Assembly: GCA_038327195.1 (NCBI GenBank)
Contig: JBBQKU010000015.1
Span: forward strand, 1 to 64,000
DNA from: UBA4416 sp038327195
GTDB lineage: Bacteria; Bacteroidota; Bacteroidia; B-17B0; Aurantibacillaceae
DNA length: 64,000 nt
Reading direction: 5' to 3'
Within the stretch, counting starts at the first letter, position 1; each line of letters begins with the position of its first letter. Shown here piece after piece: positions 19,923 to 30,200 of this stretch. Below the pieces are notes generated by a model. It worked only from the letters and a program-made list of their open reading frames with translations. It searched no databases and had not been told where the DNA came from. The translations under genes and the position numbers were made by a program.

Positions 19923-20162
19923 GCGTGAGGGATTGCAGTGAAAATCCTTTTTGATGTACGAAAAAAGATTGTAACGTAAAGCCCGACCCTTTTGGGGCAC
20001 GCCCAAATAATAATAATAATAATATGGGCGAGTCTGGCGGGAGCCAGAACGGGCTGTCGCTACAAGTTTTTTAAATTCAGCGTTTCGAGAGTCCATTCGA
20101 CAAGCTCAGGAACCACCTCAACGACCTCATTTAAAAAAGTTTTTCGCTTGCATCCCTCTCGC
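19923..20162. repeat. Foldback element, copy 2 (240 bp)
   Basis: Same ends and three-armed core as copy 1, with about six AAT units. An extra CCC-TTTT-GGG mini-hairpin is better formed here. The right loop has gained a TTCGACAAGCTCAGGAACC segment. A 47-bp spacer containing GTTATAGTTCGAG separates it from each neighbour. Confidence 0.8.
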
Positions 20163-20209
20163 AAGTTATAGTTCGAGTAAAATTATAATTTACAACGGAT
20201 GTTTAAACC

Positions 20210-20418
<209 letters not shown>

Positions 20419-20465
20419 AAGTTATAGTTCGAGTGAAATTATAATTTACAACGGATGTTTAAACA

Positions 20466-20551
20466 GCGTGAGGGATTGGAGTGAAAATCCTTTTGAGGCA
20501 CGAAAAAAGATTGTAACGTAAAGCCCGACCCTTTTAGGGCACGCCCAAATT
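20466..20551. repeat. Foldback element, copy 4, left half only
   Basis: Begins GCGTGAGGGATTGGAG and runs through AGCCCG and CACGCCCAAAT, then stops matching. The right half is missing. The following ~100 bp up to the permease gene show nothing recognisable. Confidence 0.7.
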
Positions 20552-20659
20552 AAAAGCATTATCAAAATGCAAATCCTAACTAAAATTCCAATCATCACGA
20601 GCTAATACCATTGAAACAATATTGCACAAAAATTAAAGAATATCATTTATATTTAAACT

Positions 20660-21904
20660 GTGGTAATATCGTTATTAAAAGAAAGTATTGTATTTGCATG
20701 GCAAGCCCTTGTATCTAATAAACTACGTACATTTTTAAGTTTATTAGGCATCACCATCGGTATTTTTGCCATCATCACTGTATTTACTATAGTTGATAGT
20801 TTGGAACGTAACATCCGTGGCAGCGTTCAAAGCCTTGGCGAAAACGTAGTATTTGTAATGAAATGGCCATGGACATTTGGTCCAGATTATCCGTGGTGGA
20901 AATACATGAATCGTCCGGTTCCTGTTTATAGTGAACTTGCTGAATTACAACGAAAAATAAAAGGTGCCGATGCTTTAGGATTTAGAATTGGTGCTCGTAA
21001 AACATTAAAACATAATAATAATACCGTCGAAAATGCAATCGTTTCTGGCTGGTCATTTGAATACAGCAAAATAAAAGCTTTTGACATTGTTGATGGTCGC
21101 TATTTTAGAGAAGATGAAGCTGAAGGTGGCTACAATGTTGTGATTTTAGGATATAGTATTGCACAAGGTTTATTTCCAAATGATGAAAGTGCTGTTGGAA
21201 AAACAATTAAAGTTGCAGGCAAAAATTGCAAAGTAATTGGTCTTATAAAAAAAGAAGGCGAAAGTATGTTAGGCAACACAATGGATAACCAAGCCGTTGT
21301 ACCTTATAATTTTGGACGATTATTAATGGATGTAAAATCAGAAAACAGCGACCCATTTATTGCCGCAAAAGCAAAACCCGGTGTAACAAATGCTCAATTA
21401 AAAGATGAAATCACTGGCGTAATGCGAGAAATTAGAGGATTGAAACCAATGGCTGATGATGATTTTGCATTAAATGAAACAAATTTATTAAGTAAAAATT
21501 TTGACGGCTTATTTGATATGGTTAGTATTGCCGGCGCCATCATTGGCGGTTTTTCAATATTAGTTGGTGGCTTTGGTATTGCAAATATTATGTTTGTTTC
21601 GGTAAGAGAACGAACTAATATTATTGGTATTCAAAAATCATTGGGTGCAAAAAATTATTTTATTTTATCCCAATTTTTATTTGAAGCCGTTTTTCTATCC
21701 TTAATTGGTGGCATTATTGGCCTCATATTAATTTACCTACTCACACTTGGCTTACATGCCGTTATTGATATGGAAATTACATTAACACGTTCCAATATTA
21801 TTTTAGGATTATCGGTTTCCGTTTTAATTGGAATTATTTCAGGATTTATACCTGCATATGGAGCCTCGCAATTAGACCCTGTAGAAGCAATACGAACAAA
21901 TTAA
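20660..21904 (+). CDS. MacB/FtsX-type ABC transporter permease
   Basis: A 414-residue inner-membrane protein. It has an N-terminal transmembrane helix (about 20-45: LRTFLSLLGITIGIFAIITV), a periplasmic MacB_PCD domain (about 50-260) and three C-terminal FtsX helices, ending in SQLDPVEAIRTN, the characteristic MacB/FtsX tail. Such permeases work with an ATPase in efflux or mechanotransmission. No ATPase gene is adjacent. GTG start, since no earlier ATG fits. The next gene follows after 3 bp. Confidence 0.88.
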   Translation: MVISLLKESIVFAWQALVSNKLRTFLSLLGITIGIFAIITVFTIVDSLERNIRGSVQSLGENVVFVMKWPWTFGPDYPWWKYMNRPVPVYSELAELQRKIKGADALGFRIGARKTLKHNNNTVENAIVSGWSFEYSKIKAFDIVDGRYFREDEAEGGYNVVILGYSIAQGLFPNDESAVGKTIKVAGKNCKVIGLIKKEGESMLGNTMDNQAVVPYNFGRLLMDVKSENSDPFIAAKAKPGVTNAQLKDEITGVMREIRGLKPMADDDFALNETNLLSKNFDGLFDMVSIAGAIIGGFSILVGGFGIANIMFVSVRERTNIIGIQKSLGAKNYFILSQFLFEAVFLSLIGGIIGLILIYLLTLGLHAVIDMEITLTRSNIILGLSVSVLIGIISGFIPAYGASQLDPVEAIRTN

Positions 21905-21907
21905 AAA

Positions 21908-22255
21908 ATGGCACAAGTACATCGACCAAAAATAATAAGCATCATCACTATAACTGCCATTATATTGATTTTATTGGCATTTCCAATGTTGTTTATGCCT
22001 TCTATAAAACGAATGGGCGATTTTATTCCTATGACGATTGGTATTATTATTACGCTTCAATTCATTTCTGTAATCGGAATTTGGCATATGAAACAATGGG
22101 GCGTGCAATTATTTATTGCCATGTTTACCATAAGGGTAGTAACGTTTATGTTATTAGAAGTTTTTGATTTCCGTTTTTTCTTTAATATTTTTTATTCCTT
22201 GTTGTTTATCATTTTCTTTTTGATCTACTATAAAGAAATGGATAAAAACTTGTAG
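21908..22255 (+). CDS. Small four-helix membrane protein
   Basis: 115 residues with about four hydrophobic segments (IISIITITAIILILLAFPM; MTIGIIITLQFISVIGIW; LFIAMFTIRVVTFMLLEV; FNIFYSLLFIIFFLIYY). No family is recognised. It lies 3 bp after the MacB-type permease and is probably co-transcribed. Its last 94 bp, including the stop codon, are duplicated at 24053-24146. Confidence 0.7.
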   Translation: MAQVHRPKIISIITITAIILILLAFPMLFMPSIKRMGDFIPMTIGIIITLQFISVIGIWHMKQWGVQLFIAMFTIRVVTFMLLEVFDFRFFFNIFYSLLFIIFFLIYYKEMDKNL

Positions 22256-22281
22256 CGCAATAATTTATTAAAATGTTCTGA

Positions 22282-22360
22282 AGCTATTTCCAGCTTTCCA
22301 TTGCAATCTTTTTTGTTTTGAAAGAAAACAAAAAAGGACTTACACTACAATCAGGGCTAT
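22282..22360. repeat. Palindromic intergenic element / terminator-like hairpin
   Basis: Flanks AGCTATTTCCAGCTTTCC and ATCAGGGCTAT frame a perfect 12-bp stem (22308-22319 with 22325-22336, loop 5 nt, A/T-rich). The same layout in the opposite orientation recurs at 46417-46497. It sits just after the permease operon and probably terminates it. Confidence 0.7.
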
Positions 22361-22442
22361 ATAGGAATTCAAATAATTTAAAATTAAAAAAACAGTGTAA
22401 CTTAAAACTAATTTATCAATTATAAAGTTTAAATAATAAATT

Positions 22443-23945
22443 ATGAAAATATTATTTCTCCTATTTATTCTAAATATTACTAATTCATCGGCTCAAATAG
22501 CTAATTCTCAAACAGAATTAAATCTTTATTTAAAATGTATAGAAGGTGGCGTGTTTGCTAACCAAGGAGTTGTTTTTAAAAATACTAATGATGGAAGTGT
22601 AAGTAAAGCTATATCGGATGCTAATGGCATTGTAAAAATTTTACTTTCGTGCGGTAATACATACGAATATATAATTCAAAATTTCTCAGAAAAGCAATTT
22701 ATAACTATTCCAATACAACGCCTAAGCATGATGAAAAGCACAATGAATTATAGCAAAAATGATGTTGCATTTGCGGAAAAATATAAAATGACCAATCAAC
22801 AACTTAAAGAATTAGAAAATAGTGTAAAAGCTTTTCCAGACACAATAAATACTGACAAAAATTATAAATATAATATAGTTCAAAATCAAAATTTTACAAG
22901 CTTAGTAATAACCTTATTCGACATGAATAAAAAACCTTTACAATCCGAAACTATTATAATATCTGGCAGGAAGTATAAAAAAAGTTTTAAAGGAATCTCA
23001 AATAGTATTGGTTCTGCTCAGTTTATATTACCAAAAGGAGATATGTATGATATTTCATTTAATTATGATAAAAATTTTGAAGTAAAAGAAATAAATGCCG
23101 TACTAGGATTAGAAGATGCGACTATACAAATTAACTATATTGGTTCGAAAGAAATAGAGCGTATAAAAAAAGAAAATGAATTACTAGTTATTGAAGAAAA
23201 GAAAAGATTTGCTAAACAAGAAAAAGAAAATGAAGCCTATCTAAAAACACGTTTAGACAATATAAAAAAGGAATTAAAAGATGCAAAAGAAGGTAAAGGA
23301 AGCTTTAGTGAGGGGAACGTTGTTTCAATTGTTTTTGATAGAAATAAACAATGGAAAGATAAATTAATAGTTTGTGATATTGTAACACCTTGTATGCATG
23401 AGTATGCTGCTCAGTTAGTGATTTGGTATAAGTTAAATTATTTAAAAGAGCCGAATACACAGTTCACATTTTTCAATACAGCAAATCAATCAACTTTTAA
23501 AAGCAATCAAAAAGGTAATACAACAGGTAGAGTTTATTATTCAAAATGCAAAAACATTGATAGTTTAATTAGTCTAGTAGGCTCGGTTCAATCAATGCAT
23601 ATCGCAAACACTTGGGCCCAAAATAACACAGAAGCTTTAATTGAAGCAACAAGAAAAGCATCGCCCTATAAAGAAGTAATCATGATAGTTGATACCGATG
23701 CTCCTATCCAAGATATTGATTTATTAGAAAAATTAAATAGTGGAATTCCTGTGAAAATAATTTTAGGTAGTAGTCGCACTTATATTAACCCAACACATTT
23801 ATATTTAGCCTGGAAAACTAAAGGTTCACTACATACTAAAGATGAGGATTATTTAAACATTTGGAAAATGACAGATGGCCAAGAAATTACTATTAATAAG
23901 CTAACCTATAAGCTTATGAAAAATAGATTTGTAAACATTAAATAA
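22443..23945 (+). CDS. Secreted protein with VWA-like C-terminal domain
   Basis: A 500-residue protein: signal peptide (MKILFLLFILNITNSSAQ), two beta-sandwich-like regions with carboxypeptidase-regulatory-like features (GVVFKNTNDGSVSKAISDANG; SETIIISGRKYKKSFKG), a charged coiled coil (about 240-280), then a VWA-like fold (about 300-490: GNVVSIVFDRNKQW, NNTEALIEA, EVIMIVDTDAPIQDIDLLEKL, VKIILGSSR). The full MIDAS triad is not visible. The function is unknown. The gene is bracketed by the 94-bp duplication, hinting at acquisition as a block. Confidence 0.65.
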   Translation: MKILFLLFILNITNSSAQIANSQTELNLYLKCIEGGVFANQGVVFKNTNDGSVSKAISDANGIVKILLSCGNTYEYIIQNFSEKQFITIPIQRLSMMKSTMNYSKNDVAFAEKYKMTNQQLKELENSVKAFPDTINTDKNYKYNIVQNQNFTSLVITLFDMNKKPLQSETIIISGRKYKKSFKGISNSIGSAQFILPKGDMYDISFNYDKNFEVKEINAVLGLEDATIQINYIGSKEIERIKKENELLVIEEKKRFAKQEKENEAYLKTRLDNIKKELKDAKEGKGSFSEGNVVSIVFDRNKQWKDKLIVCDIVTPCMHEYAAQLVIWYKLNYLKEPNTQFTFFNTANQSTFKSNQKGNTTGRVYYSKCKNIDSLISLVGSVQSMHIANTWAQNNTEALIEATRKASPYKEVIMIVDTDAPIQDIDLLEKLNSGIPVKIILGSSRTYINPTHLYLAWKTKGSLHTKDEDYLNIWKMTDGQEITINKLTYKLMKNRFVNIK

Positions 23946-24052
23946 TTATGTTTTTTAATATATGCTACAATAATTAACTACCCTAAAGAAGCATTAAACT
24001 TATTAATATAACGACTAAAGTTTAAAATATCTTAAACTATAATCCACTAAAA

Positions 24053-24146
24053 TTTTGATTTCCGTTTTTTCTTTAATATTTTTTATTCCTTATTGTTTAT
24101 CATTTTATTTTTGATCTACTATAAAGAAATGGATAAAAACTTATAA
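24053..24146 (+). pseudogene. Duplicated 3' end of the 115-residue membrane-protein gene
   Basis: This stretch matches 22162-22255 at 90 of 94 positions, in the same orientation and ending in an equivalent stop (TAA against TAG). It has no start and similarity ends abruptly upstream. The rest of 23946-24503 is AT-rich with no recognisable gene. Confidence 0.85.
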
Positions 24147-24394
24147 CCTTAAACGGTTCAAAAAGTATTGCTTCTAGTTTATAGCAAAATCATAAATATT
24201 ACTTTTATTCCGATTCTTAAGTAAAATGCAAAGCTGCTAACATGATAAATTAGACAAGTTATTATCAACATGTTTCATTTCTTCATACAATACTAGAATT
24301 ATCGTACACTTTTTAACAAAAGTCAGTAAGATTTCAGTCAGTTCTATTATCAAAAATCAGTGAATAATGAAACTTTTTTTTAAGATTGTATAAG

Positions 24395-24420
24395 ATATTT
24401 CGTATTAAAATTCGAAATAT
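24395..24420. promoter_or_regulatory. Inverted repeat upstream of catalase, candidate operator
   Basis: ATATTTCG (24395-24402) and CGAAATAT (24413-24420) form perfect 8-bp arms around a 10-bp spacer, 84 bp before the catalase start. An operator for a redox regulator is possible, but no regulator family motif is recognised. Confidence 0.3.
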
Positions 24421-24503
24421 TAGGTAATTAAATTTCATAAATTATTTAAAAAAAATAAGATTTAAATCACCAATAAATTTTCATCTACTGAATTAAAAAA
24501 AAC

Positions 24504-26192
24504 ATGGAAACAAAACACGAATTAAACGACAAAATAATGGCTATCACTAATAAAATAAAGGATAGCCATCCAGAATTATTAGAATTTCTAAATGAAATGC
24601 CACTTACAATTCCTGATGAAAAAAATCCATCAATTAATATTTCTAATTTGAAAGAATATTATAATTCCCTAAAAAGTTTGTTGGAAAAGCATGTTGGTAA
24701 AAAACTGACGTCTGCGTCAGGCAAGCCATATGTTGAAAACGAAAATACAATGAGTGCTGGTTCGCGAGGCCCATTATTATTACAAGATTTTATTCTTCAT
24801 GAAAAAATGGCTCATTTTAATCGTGAACGAATTCCTGAAAGAGTTGTTCATGCAAAAGGCTCTGCTGCATTTGGAACATTTACCGTAACAAATGATATTA
24901 GTCAATACACAAAAGCAAAAATATTTAATAACATAGGAAAACAAACTAAACTATTCGCTCGATTCTCACTCGTTGGTGGCGAAAAAGGTGGAGCTGACAC
25001 TGAAAGAGATCCAAGAGGTTTCGCCGTAAAATTTTATACCGAAGATGGAAATTGGGATCTTGTAGGTAACAACACTCCCGTTTTTTTTATAAAAGATGCC
25101 AAAAAATTTTCTGATTTTATTCATACACAAAAAAGGGACCCAAGAACTAATTGTAAAAGTCCAACTATGATGTGGGATTTTTTTAGTTTAAATCCTGAAA
25201 GTTTACATCAGGTATTAATTTTGATGAGTGATAGAGGAACGCCTTATGGATACAGACACATGCACGGTTTTGGTTCGCATACGTTTAGTTTGATAAATGC
25301 CAAGAATGAAAGTGTTTGGGTAAAATTTCATTTTAAAACTTCTCAAGGTATTAAAAATTTCACAAGTGATGAAGCTAATCAAATGAAAGGAATAGACTTA
25401 GATTTTGCCCAACGAGATTTGGTTGATGCCATTGATAAAAAAGATTTTCCAAAATGGGTTTTGTCTATTCAAATTATGACAAAGGAACAAGCCAATGACT
25501 TTTCATTTAATCCTTTTGATGTTACAAAAATATGGCCTCATCATGAGTATCCATTAATAGAAGTTGGTATTATGGAACTAAATCAAATTCCGAAAAATTA
25601 TTTTGCTGATGTTGAACAAAGTGCTTTTTCTCCAACTAACATTGTTGATGGCATTGGATATTCTCCCGACAAAATGTTGCAAGGCCGAATCCTTTCTTAT
25701 CCAGATGCTCATCGATATCGATTAGGTGTTAATTATGAACAGATTTTTGTAAACAAATGTCCTTATCAAGTAACCAATTACCAAAGAGATGGGGCTATGA
25801 GAATGGATGGAAACGGAGAAGATTCACCAAATTATTCCCCCAATAGTTTTGATGATGTTTATGTTGATGAGGCGTATCAAGAATTGCCAGTTGCTTTAGA
25901 AAGTGATTTAGGAGATTGGTTTGACAGAAACGGTTCAAACGATAATGATCATTACACCCAACCAGGTTGGCTTTTCAATAAAGCAATGAATGATTTTGAT
26001 AGACATAATTTAGTTTCAAATATTGTTGAATCAATGAAAGGCATTTCAACTCATAAAAAAGATGAAATTATTAATCGTCAACTTTGTCATTTTTTTCGTG
26101 CCGACATGAAATTAGGAATGGCTGTAGCAAAAGGATTAGACGTAGATGTGGAAAACATCGTCAATCAAATGCATCATACCAATCAATCATAA
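24504..26192 (+). CDS. Monofunctional heme catalase
   Basis: A 562-residue catalase. The catalytic His is at about residue 116 (RVVHAKGSAAFG), the distal Asn in GNNTPVFF, and the proximal Tyr heme ligand in SYPDAHRYRLG. An N-terminal helical extension of about 60 residues precedes the core, which begins near TSASGKPY. It disproportionates hydrogen peroxide in the cytoplasm. It stands first in a plus-strand run with a haloperoxidase-like hydrolase and a signalling hybrid, which suggests an oxidative-stress cluster. Confidence 0.95.
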   Translation: METKHELNDKIMAITNKIKDSHPELLEFLNEMPLTIPDEKNPSINISNLKEYYNSLKSLLEKHVGKKLTSASGKPYVENENTMSAGSRGPLLLQDFILHEKMAHFNRERIPERVVHAKGSAAFGTFTVTNDISQYTKAKIFNNIGKQTKLFARFSLVGGEKGGADTERDPRGFAVKFYTEDGNWDLVGNNTPVFFIKDAKKFSDFIHTQKRDPRTNCKSPTMMWDFFSLNPESLHQVLILMSDRGTPYGYRHMHGFGSHTFSLINAKNESVWVKFHFKTSQGIKNFTSDEANQMKGIDLDFAQRDLVDAIDKKDFPKWVLSIQIMTKEQANDFSFNPFDVTKIWPHHEYPLIEVGIMELNQIPKNYFADVEQSAFSPTNIVDGIGYSPDKMLQGRILSYPDAHRYRLGVNYEQIFVNKCPYQVTNYQRDGAMRMDGNGEDSPNYSPNSFDDVYVDEAYQELPVALESDLGDWFDRNGSNDNDHYTQPGWLFNKAMNDFDRHNLVSNIVESMKGISTHKKDEIINRQLCHFFRADMKLGMAVAKGLDVDVENIVNQMHHTNQS

Positions 26193-26237
26193 ATATAATT
26201 TAATAAATAAATAAATAATCAGTTAAAAAAGAACAAC

Positions 26238-27077
26238 ATGAGTGTATTTAAAACAAAAGACGGTACCGAAATTTATTATAAAGATTGGGGCAAAGGTATT
26301 CCAGTAGTTTTCTGTCACGGTTGGCCGTTAAGCGCAGATGCTTGGGAGTCGCAAATGGTTTTTTTAGCATCAAATGGTTATCGTTGTATTGCTCATGATA
26401 GACGTGGGCATGGACGATCGAGCCAACCTTGGATAGGAAATGATATGGATACTTATGCATCTGATTTAGCTGAATTAATTGAATTACTTAATTTAAAAGA
26501 AGTAACGCTAGCTGGCCATTCAACTGGTGGTGGAGAAGTAGCAAGGTATATTGGAAATTATGGGACTTCTCGACTTTCAAAAGTTATTCTGATGGGTTCT
26601 GTAACGCCGATAAGATTAAAAACAGAAGCAAATCCAGAAGGAACACCTAAAGCAAATTTTGATGAAACAAGAGAGAAAATCAAAGCTGACAGATCCCAAT
26701 TTTATAAAGACTTGAGTATTAAATTTTTTGGTGAAAACAGAAATGGAAGCAACATAACCAAAGGAGTAAAAGATGCGTTTTGGTTTCAAGCCATGCAGGG
26801 AGGATTATGGAATCAATTAGAATGTATCAAAGCGTTTTCGGAAACTGATTTTACTGATGATATAAAAAAAATTGATATACCAACTTTAATTATTCATGGC
26901 GATGATGATCAAATTGTACCAATTGCCACGACATCAATGGTTGTAGTTAAATTAATAAAAAATTCGATACTAAAAATTTATCAAGGTGGCTCACATGGTC
27001 TAGCTGAAACACATAAGAATCAACTTAACGCAGACCTACTTGAGTTTATTAAAGAGCGCCCTGAAAAGAATTTCTAA
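26238..27077 (+). CDS. Alpha/beta hydrolase, non-heme haloperoxidase-like
   Basis: A 279-residue hydrolase. Oxyanion motif HGWPLSADAWE, nucleophile elbow AGHSTGGGEVARY (Ser about residue 96), acid in IIHGDDDQIVP and the catalytic His in GGSHGLAE are all present. The closest relatives are cofactor-free chloroperoxidase-type enzymes, whose true substrates are usually esters or peracids. It lies 45 bp after catalase and is plausibly co-transcribed. Confidence 0.9.
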   Translation: MSVFKTKDGTEIYYKDWGKGIPVVFCHGWPLSADAWESQMVFLASNGYRCIAHDRRGHGRSSQPWIGNDMDTYASDLAELIELLNLKEVTLAGHSTGGGEVARYIGNYGTSRLSKVILMGSVTPIRLKTEANPEGTPKANFDETREKIKADRSQFYKDLSIKFFGENRNGSNITKGVKDAFWFQAMQGGLWNQLECIKAFSETDFTDDIKKIDIPTLIIHGDDDQIVPIATTSMVVVKLIKNSILKIYQGGSHGLAETHKNQLNADLLEFIKERPEKNF

Positions 27078-27239
27078 TCTTATAATTTGTTTATAGAGTC
27101 TAATTTTAAAATGTTTACTAGTTATAAAACCTTGCAAAGGTATATTTCACCCATATAATTAACAATTCGAACACTTAATAATAATACTGAGTACCCAATT
27201 AATTATGACTACATTTATTAAACATTTATATTCGAAGTT

Positions 27240-30200
27240 ATGACATCAAAAAAAGAAAATAACTTTATTACACCTCCTAAAACTGAACAAGATTTTCCAA
27301 TAGTTGGAATAGGTGCGTCGGCAGGTGGTTTAGAAGCATTTAAAATATTTCTAAAAGCTATTACAATTGATTCAGGGATGGCTTATGTGCTAGTGCAACA
27401 TTTAGATCCAACCCACGAAAGTATATTGCCTGAAATACTTGCCAAAGTAACTGAAATTCCAGTGCTCGAAATTACAGATGACATTCATCTTGCTCCCAAT
27501 CACATTTACGTTATTCCCGAAAATCAAATATTAACTTCAACTGATGGTGTGCTTAAGCTTTCGCCACGAAATAAAATAAAAAAGAACGCAGCTATCGATG
27601 TTTTTTTTACTTCCCTTGCCGAGGTTCATCAAAGTTTAGCTGTCGGTATAATATTATCAGGTACAGCCACTGATGGCACCTTAGGATTAAAGGCTATTAA
27701 AGATTATGGTGGGGTTACTTTTGCCCAAGATCAAACGGCATCCTTCAACGGAATGCCTCAAAATGCAATAGATGCTGGGGTTGTGGATTTTGTTTTGCCT
27801 CCTGACAAAATTCCTGAAAAATTATTGCAGATTATGCATACGTTTAATGTAGGTGGTGATGGAGATGACGAAAAGTTGCCAAAAGATAATGAAGCCCTTT
27901 TTAATCAAATAATTTTAATTCTTCGCCAAAGAAGTGGTGTTGATTTTACTTATTACAAACAAACCACTGTGCGAAGACGCATTGCTAGAAGAATGGTAAT
28001 GTGCGGAAAAGATAAATTGATTGATTATTTAAATTTGTTAAATGCAGATAAAAAGGAACAAGATGCTCTTTTTCACGATATGCTAATACCAGTGACGTCT
28101 TTTTTTAGAGATCCTAAAATTTTTCAAACTATAAAGGAAAATGTATTCCCTTCACTGCTCCATCATAAATCTGTTAGTGACCCGTTACGCATTTGGGTTG
28201 CAGGATGTTCAACTGGAGAGGAAGTTTATTCTTATGCCATTTCGCTTCATCAGTTTCTAGAAAAACTTTCAGGAAGACAAATTCAAATATTTGCTTCCGA
28301 CATTTCGGAATCCGCTATTGCAAAAGCAAGAATAGGTATTTATAGAAATGTAGATTTAAAAAACATTCCTAATTCGATATTGGAAAGTTATTTCACTAAA
28401 AATGGTGATTGTTATCAAGTAAATAAAGAAATTCGTGATATGTGTGTATTTGCTATACACGATTTTATTAAGGATCCACCATTTGCTAAAATGGACTTAA
28501 TAAGCTGCCGTAACGTTTTAATTTATATGGATACATTCTTGCAAAAAAAAGCAATTAGTACCTTTCATTATGCATTAAAAGAAAATGGATTTTTAGTACT
28601 TGGTAAATCTGAAACTACTGGCCCTGCAGCCGAATTATTTACAACTTTTGCAAAAGATGAAAAAATATATTCTCGCAAATCTGTTCCCAGTCGTTTTATG
28701 CATCAAACCATTGAACGTAAGGATAATCAATTAACTGAAAAATTTAAAAAAGCAACAAAGCCCGAAATACAACAAAATGATTTTCGTAAATCTGCTGAAT
28801 CAGTTTTGATTTCAAAATACACACCTCCAAGTGTTGTCGTAAATGAACAAATGGATGTTGTACATATTAACGGATTAATAAATCCATTTTTAGAAGCGCC
28901 ACAAGGTAAGCCAACATTTAATTTACTGAAAATGGCGCGTGAAGGTTTAGCTTTTGAATTGCGTAATACATTGCATAAAGCAAAAGCCTCTAATGCAGCC
29001 GTTATTAAAGAAGGCGTATTGGTTAAAAGTGATGGAAAGATTTTACAAGTAAACATAGAGGTTGTTCCTTTAGTAAATAATATTGAACCGCACTATTTAA
29101 TACTTTTTCATAAGGTAACGCATTCAGAAAAAAAAGAAAAAAGTGTCGGAACTTCATCGTCTCAAAAAAAATTGAATGATGAAGCTCATCGAAGAATTGA
29201 GCAGTTAGAAAATGAAATTACGCTTACTCGAGAGGATATGCGTGCCATTACCGAAGACCAAGAAATTGCAAACGAAGAACTACAAAGTGCTAATGAGGAA
29301 CTGTTAAGTAGTAGTGAAGAATTACAAAGCTTGAATGAAGAATTAGAAACATCAAAAGAAGAACTCCAATCCACCAATGAAGAATTGATTATTATTAATC
29401 AAGAAATGTTGGATAAACAGGAGGAGATTAATTCAAGTAGAAAGTACGCCGAAGCAATTATTGCAACTATCAGAGAGCCTCTAGTAGTTATGAATAAAGA
29501 CTTGATTATAAAGAGTATTAATACATCATTTTGTAAAAAATTTAATATTACCGAGGATGATGCAATAGGTAAATTAATTTACGAAATCCAAAATAATCTT
29601 TTTGAAAATGCTCAACTTCGTTCTTTACTCGAAAAAATTTTACCAAAAAACACTGAGCTAAATGATTATGAAATATGCATTAACCTTCCTCATATGGGCG
29701 AATGCACACTGCTTCTGAATGGTCGCCATATCATTAATAAAAAAAATAAAGAGCAACTCATTCTTTTGGCAATGGAGGATATAACCGAAAGGAAAATACT
29801 AGCCAATGCAGCAGAAAAAGCAAAAGAAAAAGCCGAAAGCGCCACTTTTGTTGCAGAAAGTGCAATGCACGCAAAACAGCAATTTTTATCAAATATGAGC
29901 CACGAAATTCGAACACCGATGAATGCAATTATTGGTTTTACAAAAGTGGTTTTAAAAACAGGGTTAACTGAAAAACAAACAGAATATATACAAGCAATTA
30001 AAACTAGCGGAGATGCATTAATAGTGCTCATAAACGATATACTTGATTTAGCAAAAGTGGATGCAGGTAAAATGACATTTATGAAAAGTCCTTTTAAAAT
30101 GAAGTCTTCAATTTCTTCTGTGCTTCAGTTATTTGACTCAAAAATTCAAGAAAAAAATATAGAGTTTGTTAAGGAATATGATAACCAAATTCCAGATATA

